Counted from the first letter of the stretch, positions 1 to 17,305 are shown. The stretch: 64,000 bases of DNA from Deuterostichococcus epilithicus (GCA_033439295.1 JAVTLE010000005.1:1352501-1416500), one strand, 5' to 3'. Numbers and translations are program-made. The notes: generated by a model from the sequence alone, not told the origin.

Positions 1-1060
1 AGACCCCACGTGATACAATTGCGAACCGAGATCGCAGAGCGTGCACATTCAAGTTGGCTGGCTGTGCACGGCAGGCAGAGTGCAAGCCTAATGGCGGCTC
101 ACCGCTTTTCGAGGAAGGTCTTGGCGTTGGTCATGTTTTTGCCGATCGCCGATGCCTTCCAGGCGAAGTAGGAGCCCGAGGGATCAATCTGATACAGCTG
201 CGGCCCATTATCGTCGCGCCCCGCCAGCAGCAGCGACACGCCGAAGGGCCGCACGCCGCCTGACTCTGAAGGCAGGACATCAGAAGGAATCGTGAAAGGC
301 ATGTTCGTTGACCAAGTTCATCAGCTTGGCAAGGTTACCATGCTGTCACCGTGTGACTGCCCTACAGCGGCATGAAATGGGACCTCCAAGCATAGTTCTG
401 GAAGAACGGACAGCATATGCAGGGGACCTCACGTGTGTACTCCTGCATGACTGCTGCCACCTCCCGCACTAGCTGCGCCACGGGTATGTGCTCCTTGTAT
501 AGCCTGTAGTATGCCTGCGCCTGCTTGCGGGCTTTTCGTATTAGCACCCGCGAGTCCGGCCCCATGCCGCTGTACACAACGCCTATATTCGGCGTCAGCA
601 GCGATATCTTCTGAACCGTGGCCTCGTCCACCAGGATGGAGGGCACCTGGTACAGGAAAGAGGAATCAGTGTATGCAACATGTGAGCCAACAGAGTATGA
701 ACAGAGTACAACAGATCAAACGCGCAACCATGAGCTGGTCTGGTTCATGAGAAGCCATTGCGCGTGCAGTGCTGCAAGCTTGCTTCCGCACCTTCCGCTC
801 CGTGGCGACCACGACGCCGTTGGTGGCTTTAATGCCCAGGGAGGTGGCACCGGCCATCACCGCATTAAGCGCATACTCAATTTGCACCAGCTTCCCGCTT
901 GGGCTGAATGTGGTGAGCGAGAACGAATACTACGCGGACAGACAGCACACAGCTTAGCCAGTGGTAATCATATATGCAGACGAACCGCAGTGCGTGCACA
1001 TGCGGGTGGCGGCGGTCTGCGCTTGGCATCGAAGCCGCTCGTTACCTGTGATTCGCCCAT
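1..1060 (-). CDS. PSMA2: 20S proteasome subunit alpha type-2 (partial, 3' end beyond the window)
   Basis: Structural alpha-2 subunit of the 20S proteasome, which forms the outer gated ring in nucleus and cytosol; alpha subunits have no proteolytic activity. Four exons join in phase: 1060-1046 (MGESQ), 929-792 ([20 protein letters not shown] onward to ATERK), 646-433 (VPSILVDE ... VMQEYT) and 265-103 (QSGGVRPFG ... FLEKR). The N-terminal [12 protein letters not shown] motif and the [18 protein letters not shown] stretch are diagnostic of alpha-2 rather than other alpha subunits. The codon after FLEK is split at the donor at 102, so the last roughly 65 residues of the usual 235 lie off the left edge. 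The start is the ATG at 1060-1058, matching MGDSQ/MGESQ of plant orthologues. The first exon is only 15 bases. It is divergent from the IQUB-like gene to the right. Confidence 0.95.
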
Positions 1061-1691
1061 GGCCGCCTGGCGACGGTCAGCTCAGCTGCAGGAAATGCTG
1101 ATAGCCCTACAGGCCTCCGCCAGGACACACTCGACAGTAGGCCGAGTCGAAGAGTCAGTGGGTGATGAAGCCTGCAGCTGACGACGTGACCGCAATAGTG
1201 GACGGTATGTCAGCAGCGTATCACCACAAGGTAGCTGCAATGATGTGTTTGAAGGTTGAAGAAAGCTTCAAGCTTGCAAATGTCGGGCATTGCACCCCAG
1301 AACCGACTCTTCGAGTGGGAATCTGGGACCAGGCTAGCAGGCGTAGAGTCTCGCCTTGGAAGTGACGCTCAATTCGCAGTGCTGCAAAGCCGCGCACGCA
1401 GCGTGAAGGAGGTGCAATACGCTCGTGTTTCAGCTTTGCAAAGTAGCCCAAGAGTTCGCTGCGAAATCCGGCCAGAGGTTTGACAAGAACGTCTGAAAAT
1501 CCTGCAACCCAGCAAGTGGACGTGCGAGCCGATCTTATCTGCCGTCACAAATGCATGTCAGGGACGAGCCACCATTTTCGAGCGCTTGAAAAGCTGTCGG
1601 CTGTCGTGCCAGCTTGAGGTTCTCGATCCGCCATCTCACACATCGAGGCCTCCGCGCTTAAGGCACCGTTGATCACCCAGCCGTATCAGAG
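1061..1691. other. Divergent intergenic region between PSMA2 and the IQUB-like gene
   Basis: About 630 bases with no exon I can support. It must hold the PSMA2 promoter and 5' leader, and possibly unrecognised 5' exons of the IQUB-like gene (its ubiquitin-like domain was not found). Short open frames here show no family resemblance. Confidence 0.4.
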
Positions 1692-3354
1692 TTGCGCACC
1701 ATCAACGAAAAATTGGAAGTATTTCGGCACAGAGAAACAAGATGGCTGCATTTCGGCTCGGCGTGCCAGGCAGCTGAGCCAGCAGACCCCGCATTTCTGG
1801 TTGGCGTCGATGCAGGATGTCAGGCACGCCTTACGTCAGCAAATGCTGTGCAGACAGATACAAGTGCGGACACACAGACGCCGCTCCCGGGAAGGCCTGC
1901 GCATACAGGACGGATCTTGGCCGCATCAGGTGCGTATGCGTGTGTCATTTGGTTGCCGCCGCCACCCTGCCATTCCCAGCACAGTGCCGCAACAACACAT
2001 TGTTGTTGCTGCATCTCGAACGCCAGTCATGTCTCACCGATACCATTTACTAGATGCAGCTCGTCCACAACCCTCCTTGGACCCTGCCAATGGTGCGGCC
2101 ACGCTCATTCAGGCGCGGACGCGGGGTTGGCTGGTGCGCAGGAGGTGAGACTTTGCATGCCGGTCTGCCGGATTCTTTGGCTTTCCGGCTCCCGTGTTTC
2201 CCAATTACAATTTCAGCTGCAGCATCCTCCGGTGTCTGACAGGTCGGCACAGGAAACGGCGGTGAGTGTTGACGACAATGACGGTATGACTGACGCCGGG
2301 CAGATGGCCGCTTCTGCTCTGGATGCCCGGCGGCAAAGCGACCTGCAGCGGCAGCACAACCCGAAGACATCAGTTGGACTTCGCTTTCCTTCAAGAGCAA
2401 GTTCGCAAATGGATGGCCAAGGTAATGTGCTGAGTTATGTGTTGTAAATTTACGAGCCATGATGCCCTTACTGATGATGGCATCACAACACGCGACTCGT
2501 GTCACGAGTTGGCGCTGTCGATTTGTGCCGGAGACGGACGCTGCAAAAGCTGCAGACTTGACCGCAGACCACCGCAGAGCCGCATTGCTGGCCCTCCGGA
2601 AGAAGGTCTGCAAACAAGCATCTTGCCCCCGTCGTCTTCAGGCCGCATTCTCCTATCTGCATGCTTATTTGACCTGTATGCCTTGAAAGGACAAGTCGGC
2701 TCTGCTTCCACACGATGCCGCTGCCGTGCATCTTCAGGAGATCAAATACCTGCAGACGATGGATCGGCGGCAGGCAGCGATGCGCAGGGTCATCAAGGCG
2801 CACTGTGCGAAGCAGCGGCTGCGGCGTGATGCCTTGCCAGCACGGTGGCCCGTTTGCGGCGGTATCAAGGTTGTGCATGTCACAACGCCTGCCGTGGCGA
2901 GGTAAGGCGGCAGGGTTCAAGGCTGTACCCTACTGACATGGCCTGTAACACGTACTTCTGCCTGGTGAAGAAATGCAGCCTATATGATTCGCATGCTGGC
3001 CAGCCACTTCTGCGCTGCTGCAGGGCCAAGCTGCTTGCAGATGTTCGAGTGTCTCAGCGCCTCGCTGACGTCCAGCCGACGGCTGGAGGCGTTGGCGCAG
3101 GCGCGGACAATGCTGTGCGCTTCCGGCTCGCACAGTGAAGCACTGGAGCTCGTCGAGAGGGAGCTGGACTTGCTGAACCGGTGTGCTGGGCAACTGCGAC
3201 AAAGTTATGCAATGCACCGGCAATGCATGGGCCAGTAGTGCGGGGATAGTCTGCATGAAAGGCCCTGCACGCCAAACAATTGCTGCTGTGGTGCAGGGGA
3301 CGGGGCAGGTCCTCGCTGCAAGCTCTCCGGCAACACATTCTGAATGCGTTTTGA
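1692..3354 (+). CDS. IQUB: IQ and ubiquitin-like domain protein (IQUB-like), ciliary radial-spoke family; 5' end unresolved
   Basis: Exons of this gene read through in the order of animal IQUB. Exon A, to 1929, has a FRHRET segment and a T/Q-rich AVQTDTSADTQT stretch. Exon B, 1985-2144, carries an IQ calmodulin-binding motif (AATLIQARTRGWLVRR). The next exon has QRQHNPKT, matching the RRHNPKT signature of IQUB. An exon ending at AAG before 2607 has DHRRAALLALRKK. The exon from 2742 to the donor near 2901 starts EIKYLQTMDRRQAAMRRVIK and runs to PAVAR. Then come EALELVERELDLLNR and a final RGRGRSSLQALRQHILNAF before the TGA at 3352-3354. Animal IQUB sits in the RS1 radial spoke of motile cilia. 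The protein stops about where the human one continues another 200 residues, and the N-terminal ubiquitin-like domain is not recognised, so the 5' boundary is uncertain. The join before LQMFECL has an ambiguous acceptor. Confidence 0.7.
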
Positions 3355-3679
3355 GGGCGATGCGCGACAGCGTCAAGGCTAAGCTGCATGGAATGATCAC
3401 TGCGATGCAGCGTCTTTACCAGCCAAAATCTGCATCGCTCCGGGACTGACGGTCACCAAACCCAGCGGAGAATGCAGCACGCTTCTCTGCCAACAAAATG
3501 CACGCGCGCCGCACAGAGGGTCAGAAGCAAAACAGCATTGCGCCGATGTCAGGAAATGTTCCCCGCCCAATGGGGCCCCGGAATCGTCACTCGTAGGCAC
3601 ATGCTCGCAGCAGCAACGCCACTCCCCCACCATCAGAGGTCACCACTCCGCTCAAAACCTCGCCGCCCGCCCGCAGGCG

Positions 3680-8111
<4,432 letters not shown>

Positions 8112-11100
8112 TCATGGATGCTCCACGACGCAAGCCGCAAGGAAGGAGCGTTGCCCTGCGACTCCTTCCGGCAGCGTCAGGCTCGTCCAGTTGCCCACCT
8201 CCCAGTCGAAGCGCTGCACCGTCTCGGCATGCTTGCCGCCGTCCATTCCGCCCGCCACCACGATGCGGCCTGCAGGGACGTCACAAGAGCCATTGCATGT
8301 GCAGCTTGCGTAATGTTGCTCCAATCAGAGACGTTGTCGCAGCAGTACCAGACATCAAGGCAGTCTGGTCTTTACATTGGCATCATTGAGACTTCTCAAC
8401 GTTGAAACAATTCAGACCTGTCAATTTTGACATCGCTAAGACTGATCACCTTCCCAACCTTTCCTTGCAATTGAAGGATGGGGCGCCATACATCCAGCAT
8501 CCGGTCCGCAGCAGCGAACCAACACAAACAAAGCACACCACTGACGGTGGCGGAGGCGCAGTAGGCGCGCGGCGCCGCTAGCGGCGTCAGCTCCCGCCAC
8601 GCGTCTGCCCGGGGGTCGTACGCCTCCACTGTGTTGAGGAAACTGCTCGAAGAACAGTGGATGACTTCATTGAGGCCCAGTGCACTCGACTACGTCTATC
8701 GTCGTGATGTATCGAGCAGGTTTTGGAGCAGCCCAGGTTCGTTGCACGGTCACTCAGCAGCTCACGACAAGCCATGAATGACGCTGGTGTCTCTCGGCAC
8801 TCGCATGGTCCCCCACGAAAAGAGACACGACATTGCAGCCACGTCACAGCAGGGAGTGATCTCAGAGGCGCACTTGGCGCCGTCCCAGCCGCCGATGGCA
8901 ACCACGCAGCCGTTGGCGGCGGTGCAGGTGTGCGCCCCCCGCTTGTGCGCCATCGGCGACACCTCGCACCAGCGGCCCTCCCGCGGGTCGAAGCGCTCCA
9001 CGGAGGCCAGGTAGCGCTGGTTGTCGTAGCCACCCGCCACGTAGATGCAGCCGTCCAGCGCCGCCGCCGCTGTCGTGAAGCGTTTATGGCTCATGGACTT
9101 GCCTGCGCGGCAGGGTCAAAATCACGGCACTTCTGATGATGCTGAAGGCCATGCGCTGGTGGCTTCTCACAAGTCGTGAATCGGAAGCTTCAGCACTGCA
9201 GACTGAATGGTCAGAACCCCGGCGACGATAAGGCCAACATGCCCCTGATACTGCATTCCACTTCAGTGCTCACGAAACAGCTGCGCTGCGCCCGCTGGGT
9301 TGCTGCGCTGGCGGTGGCGGCATGGCAAGCACAGCGCCGCTGCCAGCGCTGCACAGATGTCAGGCAGCGCACCGGCCATGAAGGTGTTGTGCTCCGGGTC
9401 GTAGATCTCGGTGGTCTCCAGGCTGATGCTGGGCTGGCCGCCGCCGATGGCGTACACCTTGCCGCCAAGCACCGCCGCCGCCAGGCTGCCACGCACCGTT
9501 GACATCTCCGGCGCCTGCGGTTCAGGCGCTGCAGTTGCTCCCAACGTCCACACAAGAGATCGCGGAGCGCACTGAGGTTACATTGCATCCCCAAGGAGTG
9601 TCCGCCAGTCCCCACACAACACTCAAGAGTCACTTCGATGCCGAGCCATGGTGCACAGGCCCTGGACGCCGGCAAGTGCAAGGTTGCTTCACAAGCACAG
9701 GGCAGGTCCTCAGAACTTGAAAGGCTACCACCTCGACTCCCAGCCATGCCCAAAAACCATCAAGAATGAGCGCACCTGGCTCCAGGCGCCAGTGGCCAGG
9801 TCGTAGCGGAGCACGCTGGCCATCCAGGTGCTGCCGTTGCCGCCGCCCATGAACAGCACACTGCCGGGCAGCGCGGCCGCCGCGCCGTAACCCCGCGGCT
9901 CCAGCACCGGCGTCGCCTTCCGCCACTTGCCTGACCGCGGCTGCGCAGGGGGCATGTATGGGCAGGACAGTTGGCACATGGCGCGGGAGGCGCGGGGAGG
10001 GCTATCAGGAACGATGCCTGCCAAGACCGATGGCTGCTCAGTCTCGAAACAGTTGCTGGAATGATGAGTGGGCATGGTGGTCCAAATCGTTGTTGTGCTA
10101 GCATGCATTGATTCACTACACGACATGCTACTGTGATTGCTGCGCATGCGGCACACCGTGAACACGTCCACCGTGTCCAGCCAGTCCCGGCTGTTGTTGC
10201 CGCCGATGAGGTACAGGTGCTGCGTCGAGCCGCCGGGCTGCAATCATCGTGCGCGCCGGCGTTAGTGGGTGGATGGCAATGCGGTCATGAGAGCATTCCA
10301 GCAAGCGCAGTAGAGAGAAGGACGTGGCGCTCAGTTCATCTGCATGAAAGTGCATGAGCTCTGCAGGGTTCGGGCCGCAGGGTGCTGGTGACCAAACCCG
10401 GTGTGATGCAGCACCTGCGGCCGCGCGGCTGGCGCGGGGGCAGCAGCGTTGCCGCCTGAGCTGGGCGGCGAACTGGACGGCGCGCTAGCCAGCTGCGCCA
10501 CCGCTGCCGAGGCCGCTGGGAGCTGGACCTGTAGGCCAGAATTGATGAAGCGCTTTTCACTTGGACATGCTCAGCGGGTGCAGACGCTTGACCTTGCATG
10601 CAGGACCTGCATGGCAGTGATGCTCAGCAGTCCAGATGCATGCAAACAGGCTCGCTGCTTGCTCACAGTTTGCATGGATGGCTGCAACAATGCAGTCAGC
10701 AGTTACAGCCAGCAGTCGAGCTCTCGAGGAATGAGATGATGCCAGCGTTATTGTGGTGTTGGGCATGTTCAGCGTCACGCACCTGGGCGCGGGCTGCCAG
10801 TGTGCTGAGGTCGCGGCGCAGGGCCATCACCTCTGACGCCAGGATGGTCTGCCCCAGCCGCAGCTCCTCATTCTCCACCTGCAGCGAACGAGTGCGAAGC
10901 TCAACTGCTGTCATACATGTGAAATCTCACAGGATTTGTGAGAGCCGCAACCAGAGGGATGCCAGGTTGGAACAGGCACCAGTTGCTGAACGGACGGATG
11001 GCTCGATGAAGCGGAGGTGAGATCACACAGCAGTAAGATGCTTCTCTGCTGCCCGTTGCAAACGTGCTGTCCATGGTCCGTGATTCACCTTCAAAGCCTG

Positions 11101-14100
11101 CATGGTGAGCGCTGTGGCCTCGGTGCCAGTGGCGGCTGCGGCGCGTTTCTGCAGGCCCACACGCTCTGTGCGCAGGGCGTGCAGCCCTGCGACACTGCTG
11201 CTGGCTGCTGCCGGTGTCAACGCACGGGCGTCTCCCGCGGTGCCTGCGGCAGCACAGTGCCGAACGTGAGCATGCATGAAAGCGCATGGATGCCATCTCA
11301 ACTGCAACGACCTCGCCCGGTCCGCTTCACCAGCTGTCAGCGATCATGACAGATGTGCCTTTCCCTCTGGCATAATAGGGATTCGGAAGCCTGCTTGCTT
11401 GGCCTCGAAAAGATCCCAACTTGCCAGCACTTGAGACGGCACACCAGCGTTCAATATGTTTCAGCTGCGGCAAGCAACATCGATGCATGCGCTGCAGAGA
11501 ACACGGGGGCTGTCCTGACATCCACTGCCATCCGCACACCTGTGCTGAGATCACTTCCGGAAGCTATGCAAGCACAACGGGCCGAGCAGTGATGGAGCTG
11601 CTGCCAGTCCCAAAGGCGTGTTTCTCTGCCCTGCTACGAGATTGATCTGGCTGTAGAATAAAGCGATTGTGCGTCAATGCATGTTCATCGCAGCTCAGTT
11701 TACTAGGCGAATGGCAAAAATTAGCTAACCCAGCCCCGGCCCCTTTCTCAGCCCGGACCAAAGGGCAACATGTTTTGCACTCCCTTCAGAGAGCTGGCAC
11801 GGGAATCGGGGTGAAGGTAAGCGACAGTGCACAGTGGTGAGGATGGAAGGGGCTCGAGAGGGTCTGAGACTCACCCGCGTGGCTGCCAGGTGTATATGCA
11901 GGAGCCTGTTCGCCACAAAACCATGAAGATTACTGACGGATGAAGCGGCCAGAGGCAATACAGCAGCAGCAGGCGGCAGCAGGTGGACATGACTTGCCAT
12001 GAATTGAATGACCAGGGCAGCACCACACATGTCAACAGAACACGGCGCACCTGCAGGCTCTGAGAGCCATTCAGCGGCTGCGCCGGCCTCACCGCCTGCG
12101 GCGGCGCTGCGGCCAGAGCCACCGCGGGGCTCGACATGCGCAAGACCGGCGCCGGCATCGCAGGCGGGGGCGCTGCAGCCGCGGCTGTTGGTGCAGCCGC
12201 GGGGCTGGACGCCGGACGGGGCTGTTGCGCCGCTGGTCGGGGCTGCTGCGGCAGTCGCTCCGGCAGGTCGAAGGCGGCTGGCGCGCCCGCCGCCGAGGTG
12301 GAGCCATTGGAAGGCGCCCGCGCTGGCGCTGCCGCCTTGCCCTTCTTAGCAATCGTGTTCCAGCCGTCCTGCAGTTGGGACGGCTCAACATGTGCATTCG
12401 GTGCGATTGTTGCTGCAATGTGTCAGACGTACTGCCTGCTTGGAAGCCACGCTTGAAGTGTCGAATCACAGCAGCCCCGGCAAACAACACCTTAATGAAC
12501 ACAGTACAAGTAATATTCGCCACTCACCACCAGGGGTGGCGGGTTTGGCGCCGAGACTGTGGCTGGGGTTGCGGCTGAGGCACTAGCGGCCGCCGGCCAG
12601 GGCGACCGCGGCTGCTGCGCAGGCGCATTTGCCATCCGTTGCGGGGCGGCTACAACCTGCGCAATAGCTATACGTTGCTGTTACAGGAGACGCAGTGTCA
12701 TGCGGGGGAGGGCAAGAAGCAATGCGCAGCCGTCAGCAGGCGATCAGCTGCCCTGCAGCAGTTGCATGACTTGGGCATGGCTGCATATCAGTGCCAGCAG
12801 GGTCTGCTCTCCAGCAATTGTGGCGCTCATCACGCTCGAAAGCCGCCGCCGCCCACCTGGCTGGGCGCGGGCAGGCGCTGCGGCGCGGGCGCGCTGATGG
12901 TGCTCTGCTCGAACTTGGAGATGAGGCCCTTCGCCTCCGTCTTCGTCAGCTCAAAGACAAAGTAGTTGTCCCGATCGCCTTGCGAGTAGTAGCACTGCTG
13001 CAGGATCGGCCGGAAGTGCCTGCGGCCATCCGTGGGATAAGTGATAGTATTTTCAGACCGACAGAGCTTCAGGTTCCCTTAGATGCGCACCCTGGATGAC
13101 TCGGCCCAATCAGATTTCTTTGCACTTGGGCAGAGAGCAGGATCAACAACAGCAAAGCTACCAGGCTAGCAGGTGGCGCACCTCTCGTGGATGGGCTTGC
13201 ACTCCTTCCAGACCTGCGCACACCCCACAACTACGTGCTGCAGTCGCCTCGCACAGTTTGTAAGTGCAGTTTTCCAGCTACCGCGGCTGTGCGCCATGCC
13301 TGATAGATTGCCGACAGCAGAGCTGCGGCTTCAGCAGCGGTTTGTGGTGAAGCACTGGGAAGCACTGACCTCGACCTCCACCTGAGCTGGGTACCGCGTC
13401 TTGAGGTGCTCGCTGTTGGTCCACGCTGCGGACCACACACACCAGGATTTGACCCCAGCTCAGGCCAGCTCAGGCCGGCGTCAGGACGAAGGCCAGCACA
13501 GTGGGCCGCGCGGCACTGGCCATGCGCCAACTGTCACCAGGACGTTCGGACACTGGGTCGTCAGGGCCTGCGTGGTTGCAGGGATGCTCGCCAAAGCTCA
13601 CCGTGCGGGTTGATCTCGAGCTGCCCATACGATGTCGCGCGGAAGATGCCTGTAGTTCAGGGCCGCGCCCCTGAGCCAGGCGCCAGCGACAAGGGGGTAT
13701 GGACACCGGTATCAGGCAGGCTGGGGCAGGACCCGTACCGTGCATGTTGCGGTCGTGGTAGTTGAATCTGCGGACGGCAGAGTCCAGGGTTTGGGCGTGG
13801 CCGCAGAGGAAAGTGTGTGCTGACAGACGCATTATGCATGCTTGCATTATGCAGGTATAATCCAGTTAGCCTAGATACACGAGTGCCGGTGGAGCTCATG
13901 CAAGCTGAACAGAATTGAACTCGCAGGTGCACACTCACAGGAAGATGGGCAGCCTGCAAGCATCGGAACAGTCCCATCAGTCCGTGGGCAGACACTGTGT
14001 CTTTGACGAGGCAGTCACAGGATCTTTACGGCAGCAGAGACCATGCCGAGGGCGCTGCGCCAGTCCTATTGGATGCATACAAAAGCAACCACATGTAACG

Positions 14101-14607
14101 CTCACCCAGGCTCAATGTAGTACACGTAGTTCCAGTGCGATTTCGGCAAACCGAAGATGCGACCCCTCAGGCACTCGTCTGTCCACACAAATTGCCACAG
14201 TCAGCTGGCTGCATTGCCGCAGGGTTTGGCTGCTGTCATGCAACCTTGGCCATGTGATCGGCGGCCTCACCCATCGTCTCGTGTGTGCACCCTGCACAGC
14301 CATGGATCGAAGAGTCAGCAGGAGGTGGAGGATAGCGGAAACCAATCCACCACAGCTGCGGCACAGGCAATAGGGGACGCACCAAAAATCACGCCGCCAA
14401 GCTTGCCGGCCTCTCCCAGATTTCTCCTGAAACAACAGTGTACTACACGGTCAGTACACTCGGTCGGTTGCTGCCTTGCGACCAACGAGTCTTAGGGGGC
14501 TATCATGAACACCGCATCAGAGAGAACCTGCCACACCTGGCCTCTTCGAAAGACGGCGCGGCTCTGGTATCCACATCGTACGTGCTGGTCTTCCTGCCCG
14601 CCCCCAT
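8112..14607 (-). CDS. DCD-domain / coiled-coil / kelch-repeat protein
   Basis: A long, many-exon gene with the architecture of the plant DCD-kelch proteins (DCD = Development and Cell Death, linked to stress responses). Exon 1 starts at ATG 14607 (MGAGRKTSTYDVDTRAAP). The DCD domain follows across small exons: RNLGEAGKLGGVIFGA (about 14380-14425), RIFGLPKSHWNYVYYIEPG (about 14106-14160), FNYHDRNMHG (about 13740-13770), GIFRATSYGQLEINP (about 13605-13640), YPAQVEVEV (about 13375-13410), VWKECKPIHER, and a DNYFVFELTKTEAKGLISKF exon (about 12905-13010). An Ala/Pro-rich stretch at 12.0-12.6 kb and a coiled coil (VENEELRLGQTILASEVMAL, about 10790-10880) link to at least five kelch units, e.g. LYLIGGNNSRDWLDTVDVF, VLFMGGGNGSTWMASVLRYD, KVYAIGGGQPSISLETTEIY, IYVAGGYDNQRYLASVERFD and IVVAGGMDGGKHAETVQRFD. 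The stop is TGA at 8114-8112. Function is inferred only from the family. The chance that it is really two genes is small, because the same domain order is known in plants. Confidence 0.82.
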
Positions 14608-15464
14608 CCTGGACTGAGCTGCATAGCGAGAGCAAACACGCTGGTCGCAGCCATCGAAATGAGATCGAGCATTCGCCGCAGCCGCGCGTGTACAACTGCG
14701 CAATATTGAAAAAGCCAAGGGAAATTACAAGACGCGGATTGCCTTCAGACGAGAATCTGCATCAAGCTGTCATTTCGGCCTGCATCCAAGGAGGGCTGCT
14801 GCGACATAGGGCACCGTCAAACATGCTTCACAGCAACTAAACCACCCCCGCTTGTTAGGCAGAGCCCCGGCGGCTACTCGCACAGTCCAATCAGGGATAG
14901 CGGCGCGAGTTCGCGAGCTACGAGGGAAAGCACTTGTGCCCAGCTGCCCTCGAGATGCTGTCACTCAGATGCTTGACTTGGTCGCCTCGAGGCAAACACT
15001 TTCAGCAGCTGCCCGCGCGCTCCCGTTGATACAGCGATCATGCCTATGGGACCTACACTTGCCTAGCTCAGAACTGCGGCCTGGGTCAGCACAGCGGCGT
15101 AACATGTTGAAATGTGGATTGTGGGGTGATGCTGAGCTGGCTTGCAGAGAGTAGATCGCAGATGGCAGATCCCACTTGCCTGTTTGCCTCATACATGTTT
15201 TCTGCTGCATTTCTATTGTTGTGAGTGGTGCTTGAAGAGGTTTCACCGTTGTCTGGGCAGCTTGGAGTGGCCAGAGATCCAGCAATCTGACTGGAGTGCG
15301 CAAGCGACAGAGTTTTGTAACCACCGCAGAGCTGTGAGCAGCAAGCAAGCAGTTTTAAGTACGAATGTTTCTTGGGGAGCAGCAGCAGAAATGCATCAGT
15401 TATGGTTAAACAGGCTGTCGCTGCACGCTTGCCACGACCCGACCGCTGCATGCTGATATGAGGC
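14608..15464. other. Divergent promoter region between DCD-kelch and LIP2
   Basis: About 860 bases between two start codons facing away from each other. I see no exon, RNA gene or clear repeat here. Confidence 0.4.
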
Positions 15465-17032
15465 ATGCGCTCAAAACCACGCCAGCTGCACGGCGGCGTC
15501 GCTCATAGCAGCCGGTGTCACCTTGTGGCCAAGGCCAAAACGCCCACAGCCCGACTCAGAAAGACCACAACCGCAGCAGGGACGGTTTACGCTTCCCATC
15601 CGCTAACACCCAAGCGGCAATGCGTTCTGCTCCATTTTACCGACGCGCTGGTCGAATACCAGGAGGTGGGCCAGCGCAGAGATATCGCGCTATGGCGCTT
15701 GTTGAATCTACGGTACGCTGCATCGATACGCCTCTGCCATCATGACGACGCTCTATGCGTATCATGCAGGGCTGGAGCTTGCAGAAGCAGTGCCTGCAGC
15801 GGGTAAAGCGGTTTGCAGAGGATGGGCAGTCTGGCCATGACTACCTCATCATGCTGCAGCACCATCCCGTCTTCACACTAGGTTTGCGAAGCACAGCTTG
15901 ATGTTTAGGCATACTTCCAAGCAACTAGCGGACACCGCGCATGTGCCAATCGGTCCTGCTGTCAGGCAGAGGCGTCGCCATGTGTTGCAGGTGCCGGCAG
16001 CACGGAGGATCATGTCAAATTCAACCTCAGGTACGTTCTGCCCCGCTGCTGATCAAACAGCATATGGAGCATCTGGCCGCAACAGGCTGATCACCACACA
16101 TCGCCGATCGTGCCAACCTCCTTGGCATGTTTTCCACCAGACAAGCACGTCTTGCCATGCTGCAGCGCGCCGCCGCTGCCTATCCACCGTGTGGAGCGGG
16201 GTGGGGAGGTAACCTACCATGGGCCGGGGCAGCTGGTGCTGTACCCCATCATGGACCTGCAGCATCACCGGCAGGACCTGCACTGGTACATGCGCAGCCT
16301 GGAGGATGTGGCCATCCGGTGCGTCACCCGGCGGCGGCCCACGCTGCCGGCCGCAACCTGCCTGCACTTCCCGCTGGGTTGTCACTCCTCAGCTGCTGTT
16401 AGGATCTGCGGTCTGATCAACAAGAGCGATCGAAGACACTCTGCAATGCAGTCCGCCGCTGTCGTGCACCCACGCTGCAGCAAGATCTCGGTTGCCTGGA
16501 GCCTGAACCTCGTTGCACCGATGCGCAGGGCGCTGGATGCGGTGTCGGGGCTGGAGGGCAGCCGGATCGAGGGGCTGACGGGCGTGTGGCTGGATGGCAG
16601 CAAGGTCGCTGCCATTGGCGTGCGTGCGCAGCGCTGGATCACCTACCATGGCATGGCGCTGAATGTCGACATGGACCTGGCGCCGTTTGACATGATCGTG
16701 CCGTGCGGCATCTCAGGTATACCGGCGTGATTTGCAAAATCACCGTGCGAATGTCGAATGTGATGAGCAGCCGGAGATATCTTATTGACTCGTGCAAAGT
16801 GTGCGATCACAAACGGGACGTCGTTACATCCCCTGCAGATCGGAGGGTGACCACTGTGGCGGAGGCAAACAGGCTGCAGCATGGGCACGCCAGCAGCATG
16901 CCAGCGGCTGAGATCACGGCAGAGTATCAGTATGCGCTGCAACAGGCATTTTCAGAGGTGTTCGATGTCGAGCTCGTGTCGGAGCACAGTGCAGCAGAAA
17001 ATGAGCCCGCGTTGACCACTGTAATGGGGTAG
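15465..17032 (+). CDS. LIP2: Lipoyl(octanoyl) transferase with N-terminal organelle-targeting extension
   Basis: Moves an octanoyl group from acyl carrier protein to lipoyl domains of 2-oxoacid dehydrogenases or glycine cleavage H protein (LipB/LIP2 family). Exon 1 (15465-15665) encodes a basic, Ser/Thr-rich, acid-poor N terminus typical of a plastid or mitochondrial transit peptide, ending VEYQE. Exon 2 (15770-15881) gives [10 protein letters not shown] ... [11 protein letters not shown] small exon at about 15991-16030 gives [12 protein letters not shown]. Next comes [20 protein letters not shown], with the conserved RGG..TYHGPGQ. Then [19 protein letters not shown] holds the catalytic Lys, followed by [11 protein letters not shown] and the catalytic Cys in MIVPCGISG. 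The last exon starts at about 16840 ([12 protein letters not shown]) and ends at TAG 17030-17032. All conserved motifs are present, so the enzyme looks functional. Whether it is the plastid or the mitochondrial form cannot be told from sequence alone. Confidence 0.92.
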
Positions 17033-17187
17033 GAACTGGTGTGAGACGGTAGGCAGGGCGAAGTAGTCCGAGAGCGAGCTAGACAGGAGTGTTTCCAGAG
17101 AAGAAGGCATGCTGCACGAGTTGTGTGTGAGGCTACCTACTCCGATGCTTTCCAAATGCTTGCTGAGCCTGCTGCATGAGCCTGATG

Positions 17188-17192
17188 TTACA
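17188..17192 (-). terminator. TGTAA polyadenylation signal for RPL8
   Basis: Minus-strand TGTAA about 115 bases past the RPL8 stop codon. This pentamer is the usual poly(A) signal of green algae. A five-base match is weak alone; the position supports it. Confidence 0.4.
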
Positions 17193-17305
17193 GTCAGGTT
17201 GTCCCACAGTCTCCGTAGAGGACTTGCAAGCTGCAGAAAACCACCTCCACATCACTGCATGAAGCAGCTCCAATCCACACGGCGCTAAAGGCGAAGTTGT
17301 GCCGC

